A DNA stretch of 55,944 nt from NCBI GenBank assembly GCA_947174705.1, contig CAMWKB010000005.1, positions 1 to 55,944 of the forward strand, read 5' to 3'. Position numbers and translations under genes: made by a program. Below the pieces are notes generated by a model. The model searched no databases. It worked only from the letters and a program-made list of their open reading frames with translations, and had not been told where the DNA came from. Below, one piece after another: positions 8,528-17,053 of this stretch. Each line of letters starts with the position of its first letter. The first letter of the stretch is position 1. This DNA is from an uncultured Lachnospiraceae bacterium. Lineage in GTDB: Bacteria > Bacillota > Clostridia > Lachnospirales > Lachnospiraceae.

Positions 8528-9091
8528 ATGACACTGGGATTAAAAGATTTATTCTACGCACTATGCACAGAGGCAGACAGCGTGGAAACCTATGGAACGC
8601 CTAAGAAAATGGCAGAGGCTATGACAGCTGATTTATCAGTAAGCACGGCAGACGGTAGCTTATATGCAGACGATACGCTAAGCGAGAGTGTAACAGAGTT
8701 TGCAAAAGGCACGCTTAAGCTGGGGATTAAAGACCTTACGCCGGAAGTGCTGGCAGAGATACTGGGGCAAATGGTAGATCAGAATAAGGTAGTATGGGCG
8801 GGCAAGAATGACGAACCGCCGTATGTGGCTATCGGATTTAGGGCGCAGAAAACGGGCGGGCGTTTCCGCTATGTATGGCTGCTTAAGGTTAAGTTTAAAG
8901 TGCCGTCTGAAAAGTACGAAACAAAGGGCGAAAGTATCAAGTTTAATACGCCAGAGATTGAGGCAGATTTTACGGCAAGGAAGAAAGACGGGCGCTGGAA
9001 AGCTGATTTTGTAGGCACAGAGGACAGCGAGGCAGCTAAAACGTGGTTTACGGAAGTGCCAGAACCAGCAGAAGCAATAACAGAGGTATAA
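8528..9091 (+). CDS. Phage major tail (tube) protein
   Basis: The 187-residue protein fits the siphovirus tail tube family. It starts with the LGLKDLFYALC segment, has an Asp/Ser-rich early loop (SLYADDTLSESVTEF) and ends in a beta domain with FNTPEIEADFTARKKDG. It polymerises around the tape measure to build the tail tube. Its place between the completion protein and the assembly chaperone supports this. A structured hairpin follows the stop, as often seen after abundant structural genes. Confidence 0.88.
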   Translation: MTLGLKDLFYALCTEADSVETYGTPKKMAEAMTADLSVSTADGSLYADDTLSESVTEFAKGTLKLGIKDLTPEVLAEILGQMVDQNKVVWAGKNDEPPYVAIGFRAQKTGGRFRYVWLLKVKFKVPSEKYETKGESIKFNTPEIEADFTARKKDGRWKADFVGTEDSEAAKTWFTEVPEPAEAITEV

Positions 9092-9101
9092 AACAGAATA
9101 T

Positions 9102-9146
9102 CGGAAAGGAGAGAGGCGTAGCGTATGCTACGCCTAATTTGTTGAT
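9102..9146 (+). promoter_or_regulatory. Ribosome binding site separated from its start codon by a hairpin
   Basis: A strong ggaaaggagag ribosome binding site lies about 30 bases upstream of the chaperone ATG at 9147, too far for normal use. Between them a perfect 9-bp stem (aggcgtagc 9114-9122, gctacgcct 9127-9135) with a gtat loop would fold out and leave an effective spacing of about 11-12 bases. The same hairpin could instead act as an attenuator after the tail tube gene. Confidence 0.6.
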
Positions 9147-9536
9147 ATGAGCGCAATTAAAGACGGACGTTTACCGGTGGAGCTGAACGGGAAAGAGTAT
9201 CATTTATTGTTTTCCCTTAACGCATTGGACGAGATGCAGGAAAGATTTGGCGGATATGACAATCTGGACAAGGCTTTTGACAGCAGTAACCCGCAGATGA
9301 TTAAGGATTTACGCTGGCTGCTTACTTTGCTTATCAATGAGGGCATGGAAGAGGGGCAAGAGCAGCTGACAGAGCTGCAAGTAGGCAAAATGATACATCT
9401 GGGGAACTTGCAGCAGATCAAGGACGCTATTTTTTCTGCGTTTGCGTATTCCGTGAATGGCGGGGAAGAAAAAGAGGAGCCAGAAGAGGCGGAGGATACA
9501 GAAGAGGGAAACACAGCAGCCGTGCAGGAGCAATAG
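9147..9536 (+). CDS. Tail assembly chaperone, N-terminal (gpG-like) form
   Basis: The 129-residue acidic protein has the compact helical domain typical of siphovirus tail assembly chaperones (LNGKEYHLLFSLNALDEMQE, then helices through about residue 100) and a Glu-rich tail. These proteins coat the tape measure during tail building and sit between the tube and tape-measure genes. The -1 frame is open from 9341 through 9742, overlapping the last 195 bases of this gene, which suggests a frameshifted longer form as in lambda gpG/gpGT. Translation probably depends on the hairpin-spaced ribosome binding site upstream. Confidence 0.85.
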   Translation: MSAIKDGRLPVELNGKEYHLLFSLNALDEMQERFGGYDNLDKAFDSSNPQMIKDLRWLLTLLINEGMEEGQEQLTELQVGKMIHLGNLQQIKDAIFSAFAYSVNGGEEKEEPEEAEDTEEGNTAAVQEQ

Positions 9537-9568
9537 ACACTGCACGGCTGCTTTATATTGCAGTTACT

Positions 9569-9742
9569 ATGCTGCGGTTTACAGAGCGTGAGGCGTGGCA
9601 CAAGACACCGTACCAAATAATAAAACTTTTCGGCTACCACAAGGAATACAATCCGCACATTTTCCAGCAGGAGAATAGCAACAGCGGGACGGCAGCGACA
9701 GAGGATATTGACGACATAGACATAGCGTTAGGGGGCTTATGA
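9569..9742 (+). CDS. Tail assembly chaperone, T-like C-terminal part
   Basis: This 57-codon reading frame starts at an ATG with no ribosome binding site. The protein begins MLRFTEREAWHKTPYQIIKL, which resembles the T domain of gpGT-type chaperones (aromatic and basic residues followed by a short helix). The frame continues open upstream to 9341 in the -1 frame relative to the chaperone gene. It is therefore more likely made as a -1 frameshift extension than as a free protein. Its TGA overlaps the tape measure ATG (ATGA at 9739-9742). I found no canonical XXXYYYZ heptamer. The A5 run at 9469-9473 is the best slip candidate. Confidence 0.65.
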   Translation: MLRFTEREAWHKTPYQIIKLFGYHKEYNPHIFQQENSNSGTAATEDIDDIDIALGGL

Positions 9743-12426
9743 TCATAGCTGACAAGACAGAAAGTATAAAAACCAAACTTAGCTTTGACGGCGAGGCGCA
9801 GTATAAGGCAGCCTGCAAAGAGATTAACAGCACCTTAAAGCTGCTTAATTCTGAAATGAAACTGGTAACAGCCGAGTATAAGAACAACGCCAGCAGCGCC
9901 GAGGCACTGAAAGCTAAGCAGGAAGTCTTAAAAAAGACTTATGACGAACAAAAGAAAAAGGTAGAGGAAACAGAAAAGGCGCTTGCAAAGTGCAAAGAGG
10001 CAACGGGGGACAACAGCGAGGCAAGTAAAAAGCTGGAAACCCAGCTTAACTACCAGAAAACAGCGCTTGCGAATACAGAGGCAGAACTGGAAAAGACAGC
10101 TGTAGAGCTGGATAAGACAGAAAAAGCTGCAGACGATATGGGCAACGAGGTGGAGGACAGCGGAAAGCAGGCAGATGACGCCAAAGGGAAGTTTGGCGGG
10201 CTGAAAGATACGCTTGCAACGGTAGGCAAGGCGTGTGCTGCGGCAGTGGCGGCAATCGGCACGGCAGCTGTGGCAGCAGGCAAGCAAATGTATGATATGG
10301 CAAGCGAAACGGCAGCAGCAGGCGACAAGATAGACAAGGCGAGTCAGAAAGTAGGGTTATCAGCAGAGGCATACCAGAAATGGGATTATGCTATGGGGCT
10401 GGCAGGTACGTCTATGGATACTTGCAAAGGCGGGCTTAAAAAGCTGACTGACGCTATAGACGACGCAAACAATGGTAATAAGACAGCTATAGAAAGATTT
10501 GAAAGGCTGGGTATATCCATAGATGACCTTAAGGGGAAGAGTCGAGAGGATATTTTTGGAATGACGATAGAGGCGTTGCAAAATGTTTCTGACGAAACAG
10601 AGAGGGCGGCACTGGCTAACGATGTTTTCGGTAAAAGCGGTTCGGAACTTGCGCCGCTGCTTAATCAAGGGGCAGAGGCGACAGCAAACGCACTGGCAGA
10701 GGCAGAAAAATATGGCATGGTAATGAGTAATGAGGCGGTAGCGGCAAGCGCCGCCTTTTGTGATGCGCAGGCGAAATTACAAGGGACATTTACGGGTGTA
10801 AAGAACAGTATAACAAGTGATATGCTGCCGTCGCTTACCCTGGTAATGAATGGATTAAGTGATCTTATGGCAGGGGAAGAGGCAGCAGGAGAAGAGATAA
10901 AGCAGGGTGTTACTGGGATTATAAAAAGCATTTCAGATATGATACCGAAGATTATGGAAGTAGTGACAACCATTGCAGATGCAGTGCTGGAGAGCGCACC
11001 GGCGATTATACAAGCACTGGCCCAGGGCATTATAGATGTGTTGCCAAAGATGCTGCCGACGATTACGAAAGTTGTAACGAGCATTGCAACAATGCTTATA
11101 CAATTGCTGCCGCAGATATTACAAGCGGGTATGCAAGTGCTGATAAGCCTTGCTAACGGAATTGGGCAGGCATTACCAACGCTACTGCCGACGATTGTAA
11201 GCGTAATAACGAGCATAGTTAAAACGCTTATAGAAAATATCCCTATGTTGATACAAGCGGCATTGCAGCTGCTTACGGGGCTGGCGCAGGGCATTGTAGC
11301 GGCGTTGCCAGTGCTGATAGAGGCGCTTCCGGAAATCATAACGGCAATTATTGACGCACTCATAGAGGGCATACCGCTTATCATTGAGAGTGCAGGCGAC
11401 ATAATAGTAGCGTTGATTGACGGGCTTATAGATGCCATACCGTTGCTAATTGCGGCAATGCCGCAGATTATAGCCGCAATTGCAAAAGGACTGATAACGG
11501 GACTGCCTGAAATATTATCGGCAGCAGGGCAGTTGGTTGCAACGATTATAAACAAGCTAAAGGAACTGCCAACGCTGATCCCGCAAGCGATAGTAGCAGG
11601 CATAGAGAAAATAGCCGAGTGGGGCGCAAGCATGAAAGAAAAAGGCGATACGGTTATTACTGACTTTGTAAACAAAGTAATAAACGTTATAAAGGAACTG
11701 CCGCAGAAAATCTGGAACGGCATAGTAAACGCCGTTGCGAGGGTAGCCACATGGGGCCTTAATATGCAAAACAAAGCAAAAGAAGTAATGAATAGCATGG
11801 TTACTGGGATCATTAACATAGTAAAGGAAATACCCACGAAGATTTACAATAGTATTTCTGCTGCAATATCCAAAGTAGCCATATGGGGTACAGAGGTAAA
11901 GAACAAGGCAGTAGAGGGAATGAAAGCTGTTATTACCGGCATAACGAATACTTTTAAGAATATCGGAACCACATTTGCCGGATTCGGAAAAAACATGGTA
12001 GAAGGCATCTGGAATGGTATAAGTAATACAACTCAGTGGATAAAGGACAAAATAAGCAGCTGGGTTGGTAATGTTACCGATTTTATTAAAAAACTATTTG
12101 GTATTAATAGTCCATCCAAGCTAATGCAGGATGAGGTCGGTGTATATCTGGCACAGGGCATTGGCTTAGGATTCTCGGAAGAGATGAAAAAGGTAAACAG
12201 GCTTATTGAGGACAGTATATCAGATGAGTTTGATGTAAAATCAAAAGTCACTATATCTAACAATGCTGACATGGAAGAGAGATCTAAAAAATCTAAATCT
12301 AAAGGCGGTGCAATCAGTATAACGGTTATACAACATATTCATGCAAATGAAACGGACTATGCAAAACAGCAGAAAGAGGCAGCAAGGCAGTTTAAGCAGG
12401 TAGCGAGGACGGTGTTAGCAGTATGA
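9739..12426 (+). CDS. Phage tail tape measure protein
   Basis: The 895-residue protein sets tail length and passes into the host membrane at injection. Residues 1-160 are long coiled coil rich in Lys, Glu and Ala. A Gly/Ala hydrophobic helix lies near 160-190. Residues 210-370 form the TMP core with a TSMDTCKGGLKKLTDAI-type segment. Residues about 390-640 contain many consecutive amphipathic helices of the form LPxLIxALxxII, with no charged breaks, which look membrane-active. The tail end has FGINSPSKLMQDEVG, a motif found at the C-terminus of many tape measure proteins. The start overlaps the T-like frame. Confidence 0.95.
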   Translation: MIIADKTESIKTKLSFDGEAQYKAACKEINSTLKLLNSEMKLVTAEYKNNASSAEALKAKQEVLKKTYDEQKKKVEETEKALAKCKEATGDNSEASKKLETQLNYQKTALANTEAELEKTAVELDKTEKAADDMGNEVEDSGKQADDAKGKFGGLKDTLATVGKACAAAVAAIGTAAVAAGKQMYDMASETAAAGDKIDKASQKVGLSAEAYQKWDYAMGLAGTSMDTCKGGLKKLTDAIDDANNGNKTAIERFERLGISIDDLKGKSREDIFGMTIEALQNVSDETERAALANDVFGKSGSELAPLLNQGAEATANALAEAEKYGMVMSNEAVAASAAFCDAQAKLQGTFTGVKNSITSDMLPSLTLVMNGLSDLMAGEEAAGEEIKQGVTGIIKSISDMIPKIMEVVTTIADAVLESAPAIIQALAQGIIDVLPKMLPTITKVVTSIATMLIQLLPQILQAGMQVLISLANGIGQALPTLLPTIVSVITSIVKTLIENIPMLIQAALQLLTGLAQGIVAALPVLIEALPEIITAIIDALIEGIPLIIESAGDIIVALIDGLIDAIPLLIAAMPQIIAAIAKGLITGLPEILSAAGQLVATIINKLKELPTLIPQAIVAGIEKIAEWGASMKEKGDTVITDFVNKVINVIKELPQKIWNGIVNAVARVATWGLNMQNKAKEVMNSMVTGIINIVKEIPTKIYNSISAAISKVAIWGTEVKNKAVEGMKAVITGITNTFKNIGTTFAGFGKNMVEGIWNGISNTTQWIKDKISSWVGNVTDFIKKLFGINSPSKLMQDEVGVYLAQGIGLGFSEEMKKVNRLIEDSISDEFDVKSKVTISNNADMEERSKKSKSKGGAISITVIQHIHANETDYAKQQKEAARQFKQVARTVLAV

Positions 12427-13307
12427 TGATGTACGAAAAACTTATTTATACTAATGACAGGGGCGAAAGTATAGAATTTGGCATAGACAGTGTATATCAC
12501 TGTAATGTAAGTAAGGATGTAGAAGGAATAGCAGGTGTTACAAATGTACTCTACAAAACTAACAGTATGGGACAGCATGGTGATACATACGTCGGGCAGC
12601 GTATTGAAGCTAGGGATATTGAAATATTGGGCCATATCAACACCCAGGACAAGACGCAGGCATTACAGTTGCGCCGCCAGATGCTTAAAATACTTAACCC
12701 AGAGCTTAACGGCACGCTGACCTACGAGTACGGCGGCTTTAAGCGTGTAATAAATTGCAGGATATTTGGAGAGCCGAAGATAGGGAAAAAAAGCGTACTG
12801 TATGAATTTGATTTACAGCTGGAGTGCTTTAACCCATTCTGGCGTGAAGCGGAAGAAGCAAAAGAGGACATAGCAAACTGGGTGGCCGCGTGGCATTTTC
12901 CCTGTGTGATTGATAGGGATAAAGGTATGATATTTGGGTACAGAGCCGAGAACGTAATAGTGGACTGCTACAACGAGGGCGACGTATCAACGGGTATGCG
13001 CATAAGGTTTACGGCGCTGGGGACGGTAAGCAATCCTATACTGCTTAACGTGGATACCGGGGAATTTATACAAGTAAATGCAGTGATGCAGGCGGGGGAC
13101 ATAATAGAGATTAACACAAAGTACGGTAGCAAAGGAGCTAAGTTGATACGGGGTGGGATAGAAACGAACTATTTCCGCTATATCGATGTAGACAGTACAT
13201 TTATGCAGCTTGGCATAGGCGACAATAATTTTAGGTATGATGCAGCAGGCGGCGTAAATTCTCTGGAAGTTGCGATTTTCTACAACAAGGAATTTTTAGG
13301 AGTGTGA
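12423..13307 (+). CDS. Distal tail protein (Dit, Sipho_tail family)
   Basis: The 294-residue protein follows the tape measure and has the Sipho_tail layout. The N-terminal belt domain contains the conserved GQHGDTYVGQRIEARDIEI stretch (positions about 50-70) and the ELNGTLTYEYGGFKR loop. The C-terminal half is a beta-sandwich. Dit forms the hub joining tube and baseplate. The start overlaps the tape measure stop, and three consecutive ATG codons (12423, 12426, 12429) make the exact first residue uncertain. Confidence 0.88.
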   Translation: MMMYEKLIYTNDRGESIEFGIDSVYHCNVSKDVEGIAGVTNVLYKTNSMGQHGDTYVGQRIEARDIEILGHINTQDKTQALQLRRQMLKILNPELNGTLTYEYGGFKRVINCRIFGEPKIGKKSVLYEFDLQLECFNPFWREAEEAKEDIANWVAAWHFPCVIDRDKGMIFGYRAENVIVDCYNEGDVSTGMRIRFTALGTVSNPILLNVDTGEFIQVNAVMQAGDIIEINTKYGSKGAKLIRGGIETNYFRYIDVDSTFMQLGIGDNNFRYDAAGGVNSLEVAIFYNKEFLGV

Positions 13308-13311
13308 CGGC

Positions 13312-14466
13312 ATGGAAATAAGGGTATTTGACAAGACAGTAGAGCCGCTGGGGACAATAGACGAAATGGCAAGCCTGTTATGGCATACGAAATATTTTGA
13401 TGTAGGCACATTCAGTCTGCTTGCACCGATTACGGACAATAACAGCCGTCTGCTTGTAGAGGGCAACATACTTACAAAACACGACGGCAAAAAGGAAGTG
13501 CAGACCTCAGACGGCGGGATATGGCGCAGGGCAGCGCAGATTACCTACATACATATAACCAAAGACGAGAACGGACTAGAACAGTTAGAGGCGCAGGGTT
13601 ATATGTTGAGCTCTTGGCTTAACAAGCGTTGCATCTGCCCGCAGATTGTGGAGACAGCCACGAACCAGAGCCTTATAAACACTATGGTAACAAACAACTG
13701 CGGCAATGGTGCGAGTACAAAACGCCGTTTCCCGCAGTTTACCATGTTGCCGCAGGATACCATAGAGGGCAACAGCGTTGAGTACACAAATGAGGTATAC
13801 GCAAAGCTGGGGCTTGAAGTAAAGACGAGGGCGCAGGCCGGCAAGCTGGGATATGACATTCTGGTAAACGAAAGAGAGAAGAAATACGGCTTTTATCTGT
13901 ATAAAGGCAAAGACCTTACGGCTACAAACAACGACGGTAATACGCCCTGCATATTTTCCCGTGACTTTGATAACGTGAATGAGCAGGAATATACCGCCAG
14001 TATAGAGAACTGCGGCAACTTTATTTATGTGCAGGGCGCAGCCGATGACGACGGCAGTCAGCCAGTAGTTACCGTGGACGGAGAGGGCGCAACCGGCTTA
14101 GAACTGGAAGAGGTTTTTTGTAATGCAGCGGACATAGCAAGGAAGTACCAGAACGGAGAAACAGAGGTAAAAATACCACTTGATACTTATCTGGCTATGC
14201 TGCGGACAAGAGGCGGTGCAGAGTTGGAAAGCTACGGAAAAACAATAAATTTTGTGAGTACTATAAACACAAATTCTAATTTGAAATTCAAGAGAGACTT
14301 TGATTTAGGCTACCGTATCACTTGCAAAGAGAAAAAGTGGGGGATACGGATAGACGCGCGTATAACGGAAGTGATGGAAATATACCAAAAAGGCGAGGAA
14401 ACCATAGAGGCTACTTTTGGGGACAGCCTGCCGACGTTGGTGGAACAGATAAAGAAAGTGAGGTAG
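13312..14466 (+). CDS. Phage tail protein, ReqiPepy6 Gp37-like
   Basis: The 384-residue protein resembles the siphovirus Gp37/Gp68-like family, which is found directly after the distal tail gene and functions as the tail-associated lysin hub or tip. Recognisable pieces are the start EIRVFDKTVEPLGTIDE, the FDVGTFSLLAPITDNN segment and the C-terminal YRITCKEKKWGIRIDARITE strand pattern. No catalytic motif is obvious to me. It starts four bases after the upstream stop and ends five bases before the next gene. Confidence 0.8.
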   Translation: MEIRVFDKTVEPLGTIDEMASLLWHTKYFDVGTFSLLAPITDNNSRLLVEGNILTKHDGKKEVQTSDGGIWRRAAQITYIHITKDENGLEQLEAQGYMLSSWLNKRCICPQIVETATNQSLINTMVTNNCGNGASTKRRFPQFTMLPQDTIEGNSVEYTNEVYAKLGLEVKTRAQAGKLGYDILVNEREKKYGFYLYKGKDLTATNNDGNTPCIFSRDFDNVNEQEYTASIENCGNFIYVQGAADDDGSQPVVTVDGEGATGLELEEVFCNAADIARKYQNGETEVKIPLDTYLAMLRTRGGAELESYGKTINFVSTINTNSNLKFKRDFDLGYRITCKEKKWGIRIDARITEVMEIYQKGEETIEATFGDSLPTLVEQIKKVR

Positions 14467-14471
14467 AGGGA

Positions 14472-15401
14472 ATGGCAGACAGCTTACCATTTGACGCCAT
14501 AAAGGTAGACGGCGAATATGACAGGGAATACAAAGCCGAGGACTGGGCGTGGTATTTTGCCATGTTTTTGACAACCGGAGTATTTCCAAATCCAAGTGAA
14601 GGGTTGCAAGTAGTGGCATATAGCGGCATGGAAATAAGGGTAAACAAGGGGTATGCCCTTATAAACGGGTATGGATTTAGAAACCCAAAAAGTTTGGGCG
14701 TAACGCTGGATATGGCAGAGGGGGGACAAAATAGGGTAGATAGAGTGGTAGTGCGCTGGGACTTAGTGCTGCGTGACATTTATATAGACGTGCTTAAGGG
14801 CGTGCCGTCTGCGAATCCGGCGGCAGTAGCTTTAACGCGTAATGCCGAAATATGGGAACTGGCGTTGGCAGATGTTTATGTAGCTAAAGGGGTAACGAGC
14901 ATACAGACAAAGGACATTATGGATCAGCGTTTTAACAGTTCTGTCTGCGGTATTGTAAAGGGCACAATAGAAGAGATAGATGCAAGCGTACTCACAAAAC
15001 AGTTTAATGATTTTTTTGCAAAGTATAAAGCAGATATCCTTACACAATACGGAAAATATACAAGCGATATGGAAGGGTATCTCAATGAGTTTTTGGCTAA
15101 TCTTAACAATTGGTACACGGAAAATACTGAAAGCTGGGCAAATAATTTTATTACCTGGTTAGAAAACTTGAAACAACAGCTTGATGAAGATACAGCCGGA
15201 AACCTGCAGAACCAGATCAACAGCATTAAGACCGCCCTGCGGGAAATAAGCGACGAAGAGATTGACGCCATTGTAGCCGGTACGTACACAGAAGACACTG
15301 AGGGAGGCATTGAACCAGATGTATACAGCAGGGTTACGAGTGCGGAAATAGAAGATGTAGTAAATAATGCGTTTGAAGATGAAGGTGGTGATGAATCGTG
15401 A
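14472..15401 (+). CDS. Phage baseplate / fibre base protein
   Basis: The 309-residue protein starts at ATG 14472 after a ggtagaggga ribosome binding site. Upstream in-frame sequence overlaps the previous gene and is unlikely to be used. Residues 1-150 form a beta-rich domain (DAIKVDGEYDREYKAEDWA, VNKGYALINGYGFRN) known from Firmicutes phage baseplates. Residues about 175-285 are coiled coil. Near the C-terminus it carries ISDEEIDAIVAGTYTED, a motif repeated at the end of the next protein. It probably anchors the receptor-binding fibre. Confidence 0.75.
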   Translation: MADSLPFDAIKVDGEYDREYKAEDWAWYFAMFLTTGVFPNPSEGLQVVAYSGMEIRVNKGYALINGYGFRNPKSLGVTLDMAEGGQNRVDRVVVRWDLVLRDIYIDVLKGVPSANPAAVALTRNAEIWELALADVYVAKGVTSIQTKDIMDQRFNSSVCGIVKGTIEEIDASVLTKQFNDFFAKYKADILTQYGKYTSDMEGYLNEFLANLNNWYTENTESWANNFITWLENLKQQLDEDTAGNLQNQINSIKTALREISDEEIDAIVAGTYTEDTEGGIEPDVYSRVTSAEIEDVVNNAFEDEGGDES

Positions 15402-15868
15402 AGTTAATTTATTTGAAAGACTTGGAAGAGTTTGCAAAAAGTATTTCAAAAAAAGTAAAAGCCCTTATGGCGGTCCAGCAAAACGAAGCAAACTCCGCAG
15501 TATCCAACCATAATACATCCGTTTCTGCCCATGATGATATCCGTAATCTTGTCACGGAACTTACTACGCGCCTGAACGCATTGGCAGACTGTGATGATAC
15601 AACTCTTGACCAGTTGAGTGAAATTGTTGCCTATATAAAGTCCAATCGAACGCTTATTGAAAACGTAACTACAAATAAAGTAAATGTGTCTGATATTATT
15701 GATAATCTTACATCCACCGCAGCTAATAAAGCACTATCGGCTAATCAGGGCAGAATTCTTAAAGAATTAATAGATACTCTTACAGCCAATATACCAGGCG
15801 AGTTTGATTTTAATGAAATTACAGACGCGGATATAGATAAAATAATAAATGGTACTTATACGGAGTAG
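15398..15868 (+). CDS. Coiled-coil fibre connector protein
   Basis: The 156-residue protein is nearly all coiled coil, with trimeric-fibre type heptads and the phage fibre motif NKALSANQGRILKELID near residue 115. It ends in ITDADIDKIINGTYTE, a close copy of the C-terminal motif of the upstream baseplate protein. The start overlaps the upstream gene by four bases. It likely forms the shaft between baseplate and repeat-containing fibre. Confidence 0.7.
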   Translation: MKLIYLKDLEEFAKSISKKVKALMAVQQNEANSAVSNHNTSVSAHDDIRNLVTELTTRLNALADCDDTTLDQLSEIVAYIKSNRTLIENVTTNKVNVSDIIDNLTSTAANKALSANQGRILKELIDTLTANIPGEFDFNEITDADIDKIINGTYTE

Positions 15869-15886
15869 GGAAAGGAGAGAAGTGAT

Positions 15887-17038
15887 ATGAGTATTATAAC
15901 AGGGAGAAAACTCAATGCTTATCACAAGAAAGCCATAGCTGCATTTAAGAATATTTTTGCTGACAAGAGTAAATATGGTGATACTACAATAAGCGTTGGA
16001 AGAAAAGGCGGTACTGATGTTGGTAATTATAGTTTTGCAGGTGGATATGAAGTAACTGCAAGCGCAAGTACTTCACATGCAGAAGGACATTATACAACTG
16101 CAAGGGGAATTTGTTCACATTCAGAGGGGTATACTACAGTTGCAAGTGGAAATGAATCACATGCAGAGGGATATAATGCAATTGCAAGCGCAGGTGCTTC
16201 ACATGCAGAGGGGCATGCTACAACTGCAAGCGGAGATAATTCACATGCAGAGGGATATTATTCAACTGCTTCAAATTTCGCTTCCCATGCAAGCGGAAAG
16301 TATAACAAAGAAATGACGAATGGTGGAGCAAATAATACTCAAGTTGGTGATTTGTTTGTATTAGGAAACGGAACGGGTAGCTCTGCATTATCTAATGCAC
16401 TACGTGTTACCTACGATGGCTATGTGAAAGGAACGCGGTCATACAATTCTAGCGGAGCCGATTATGCTGAGTTCATCAAAGAATGGTCAGATGGCAATCC
16501 GGACAACGAAGACAGGGTTGGCTATATGGTTACTATCAAGAATGGATTATTATATAAAGCCAACGAAGGTGACTATATTGCAGGAATTACTTCTGGAAAC
16601 CCTTCGATTGTAGGTAACGCAGACGAAGATTATTATTGGCGATATGAGCGTGATGAGTTTAACCGCATTGTTATGGAAGATGTTCAGGAAATGATACAGC
16701 AGACAGATGATAAAGGCAATCCCATGTTTAACGAAGAGACTCATGAGCCAATAATGGTTGAAACCGGAAAGATTATTCCTAATGCAAGAATGAAATTAGC
16801 TGATGGCTATGATCCAAGCCTGCAGAATGTATACATAGAGAGAAAAGACCGTAAAGAGTGGGATTATGTTGGTATGGTGGGAGTTATACCGGTACGCGAT
16901 GACGGCACATGTCTTCCGGACCATTTCTGCAAATGTGGGCAGGGTGGAATTGCTACACTTGCACCCGAAAGAGGATTTGATACTTTTTATGTAATAGAGC
17001 GTATATCAGCTAATATTGTCAGCGTAGAGCTTAGATAA
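15887..17038 (+). CDS. Tail fibre with YadA-like head repeats and Peptidase_G2 end
   Basis: The 383-residue protein has a short N-terminal helix. Residues 53-136 hold six 14-residue repeats of the YadA head type (consensus SHAEGY-x-T-x-ASG), which form a left-handed trimeric beta-roll. Residues about 137-185 are a spacer ending in a strand, LRVTYDGYVKGTRSYN. From Ser189-Gly-Ala-Asp192-Tyr-Ala-Glu195 onward it is a Peptidase_G2 domain, the self-cleaving intramolecular chaperone known from Bacillus phage appendages. Cleavage next to the SGADYAE segment would release the last roughly 190 residues after trimerisation. This is the probable receptor-binding protein. Confidence 0.88.
   Translation: MSIITGRKLNAYHKKAIAAFKNIFADKSKYGDTTISVGRKGGTDVGNYSFAGGYEVTASASTSHAEGHYTTARGICSHSEGYTTVASGNESHAEGYNAIASAGASHAEGHATTASGDNSHAEGYYSTASNFASHASGKYNKEMTNGGANNTQVGDLFVLGNGTGSSALSNALRVTYDGYVKGTRSYNSSGADYAEFIKEWSDGNPDNEDRVGYMVTIKNGLLYKANEGDYIAGITSGNPSIVGNADEDYYWRYERDEFNRIVMEDVQEMIQQTDDKGNPMFNEETHEPIMVETGKIIPNARMKLADGYDPSLQNVYIERKDRKEWDYVGMVGVIPVRDDGTCLPDHFCKCGQGGIATLAPERGFDTFYVIERISANIVSVELR
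16043..16294 (+). repeat. Six tandem 42-bp coding repeats
   Basis: Six in-frame 42-base units encode the 14-residue YadA-head repeats of the fibre. All carry a version of tcacatgcagaggg, so unit gain or loss by recombination or slippage is plausible. Confidence 0.85.
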
Positions 17039-17053
17039 GGAGGTAGAACAGAA

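Noticed and set aside
10665-11837. Long minus-strand open frame opposite the tape measure gene
   Set aside because: It mirrors the repetitive hydrophobic tape measure codons, has no ribosome binding site and gives a low-complexity Ile/Ser/Ala-rich product.
14322-14471. Longer start for the baseplate protein
   Set aside because: The extension overlaps the upstream gene by about 145 bases, and the ATG at 14472 has a better ribosome binding site and a family-typical N-terminus.
16043-16294. CRISPR-like array
   Set aside because: The repeats are contiguous 42-bp coding units with no spacers and sit in frame within a fibre gene.
16077-16316. Alternative-frame repeat protein over the fibre repeats
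   Set aside because: It is the fibre repeat array read in another frame. It has no start signal of its own.
15887-17038. Diversity-generating retroelement target
   Set aside because: No reverse transcriptase, template repeat or variable-repeat pair was found near the fibre gene.
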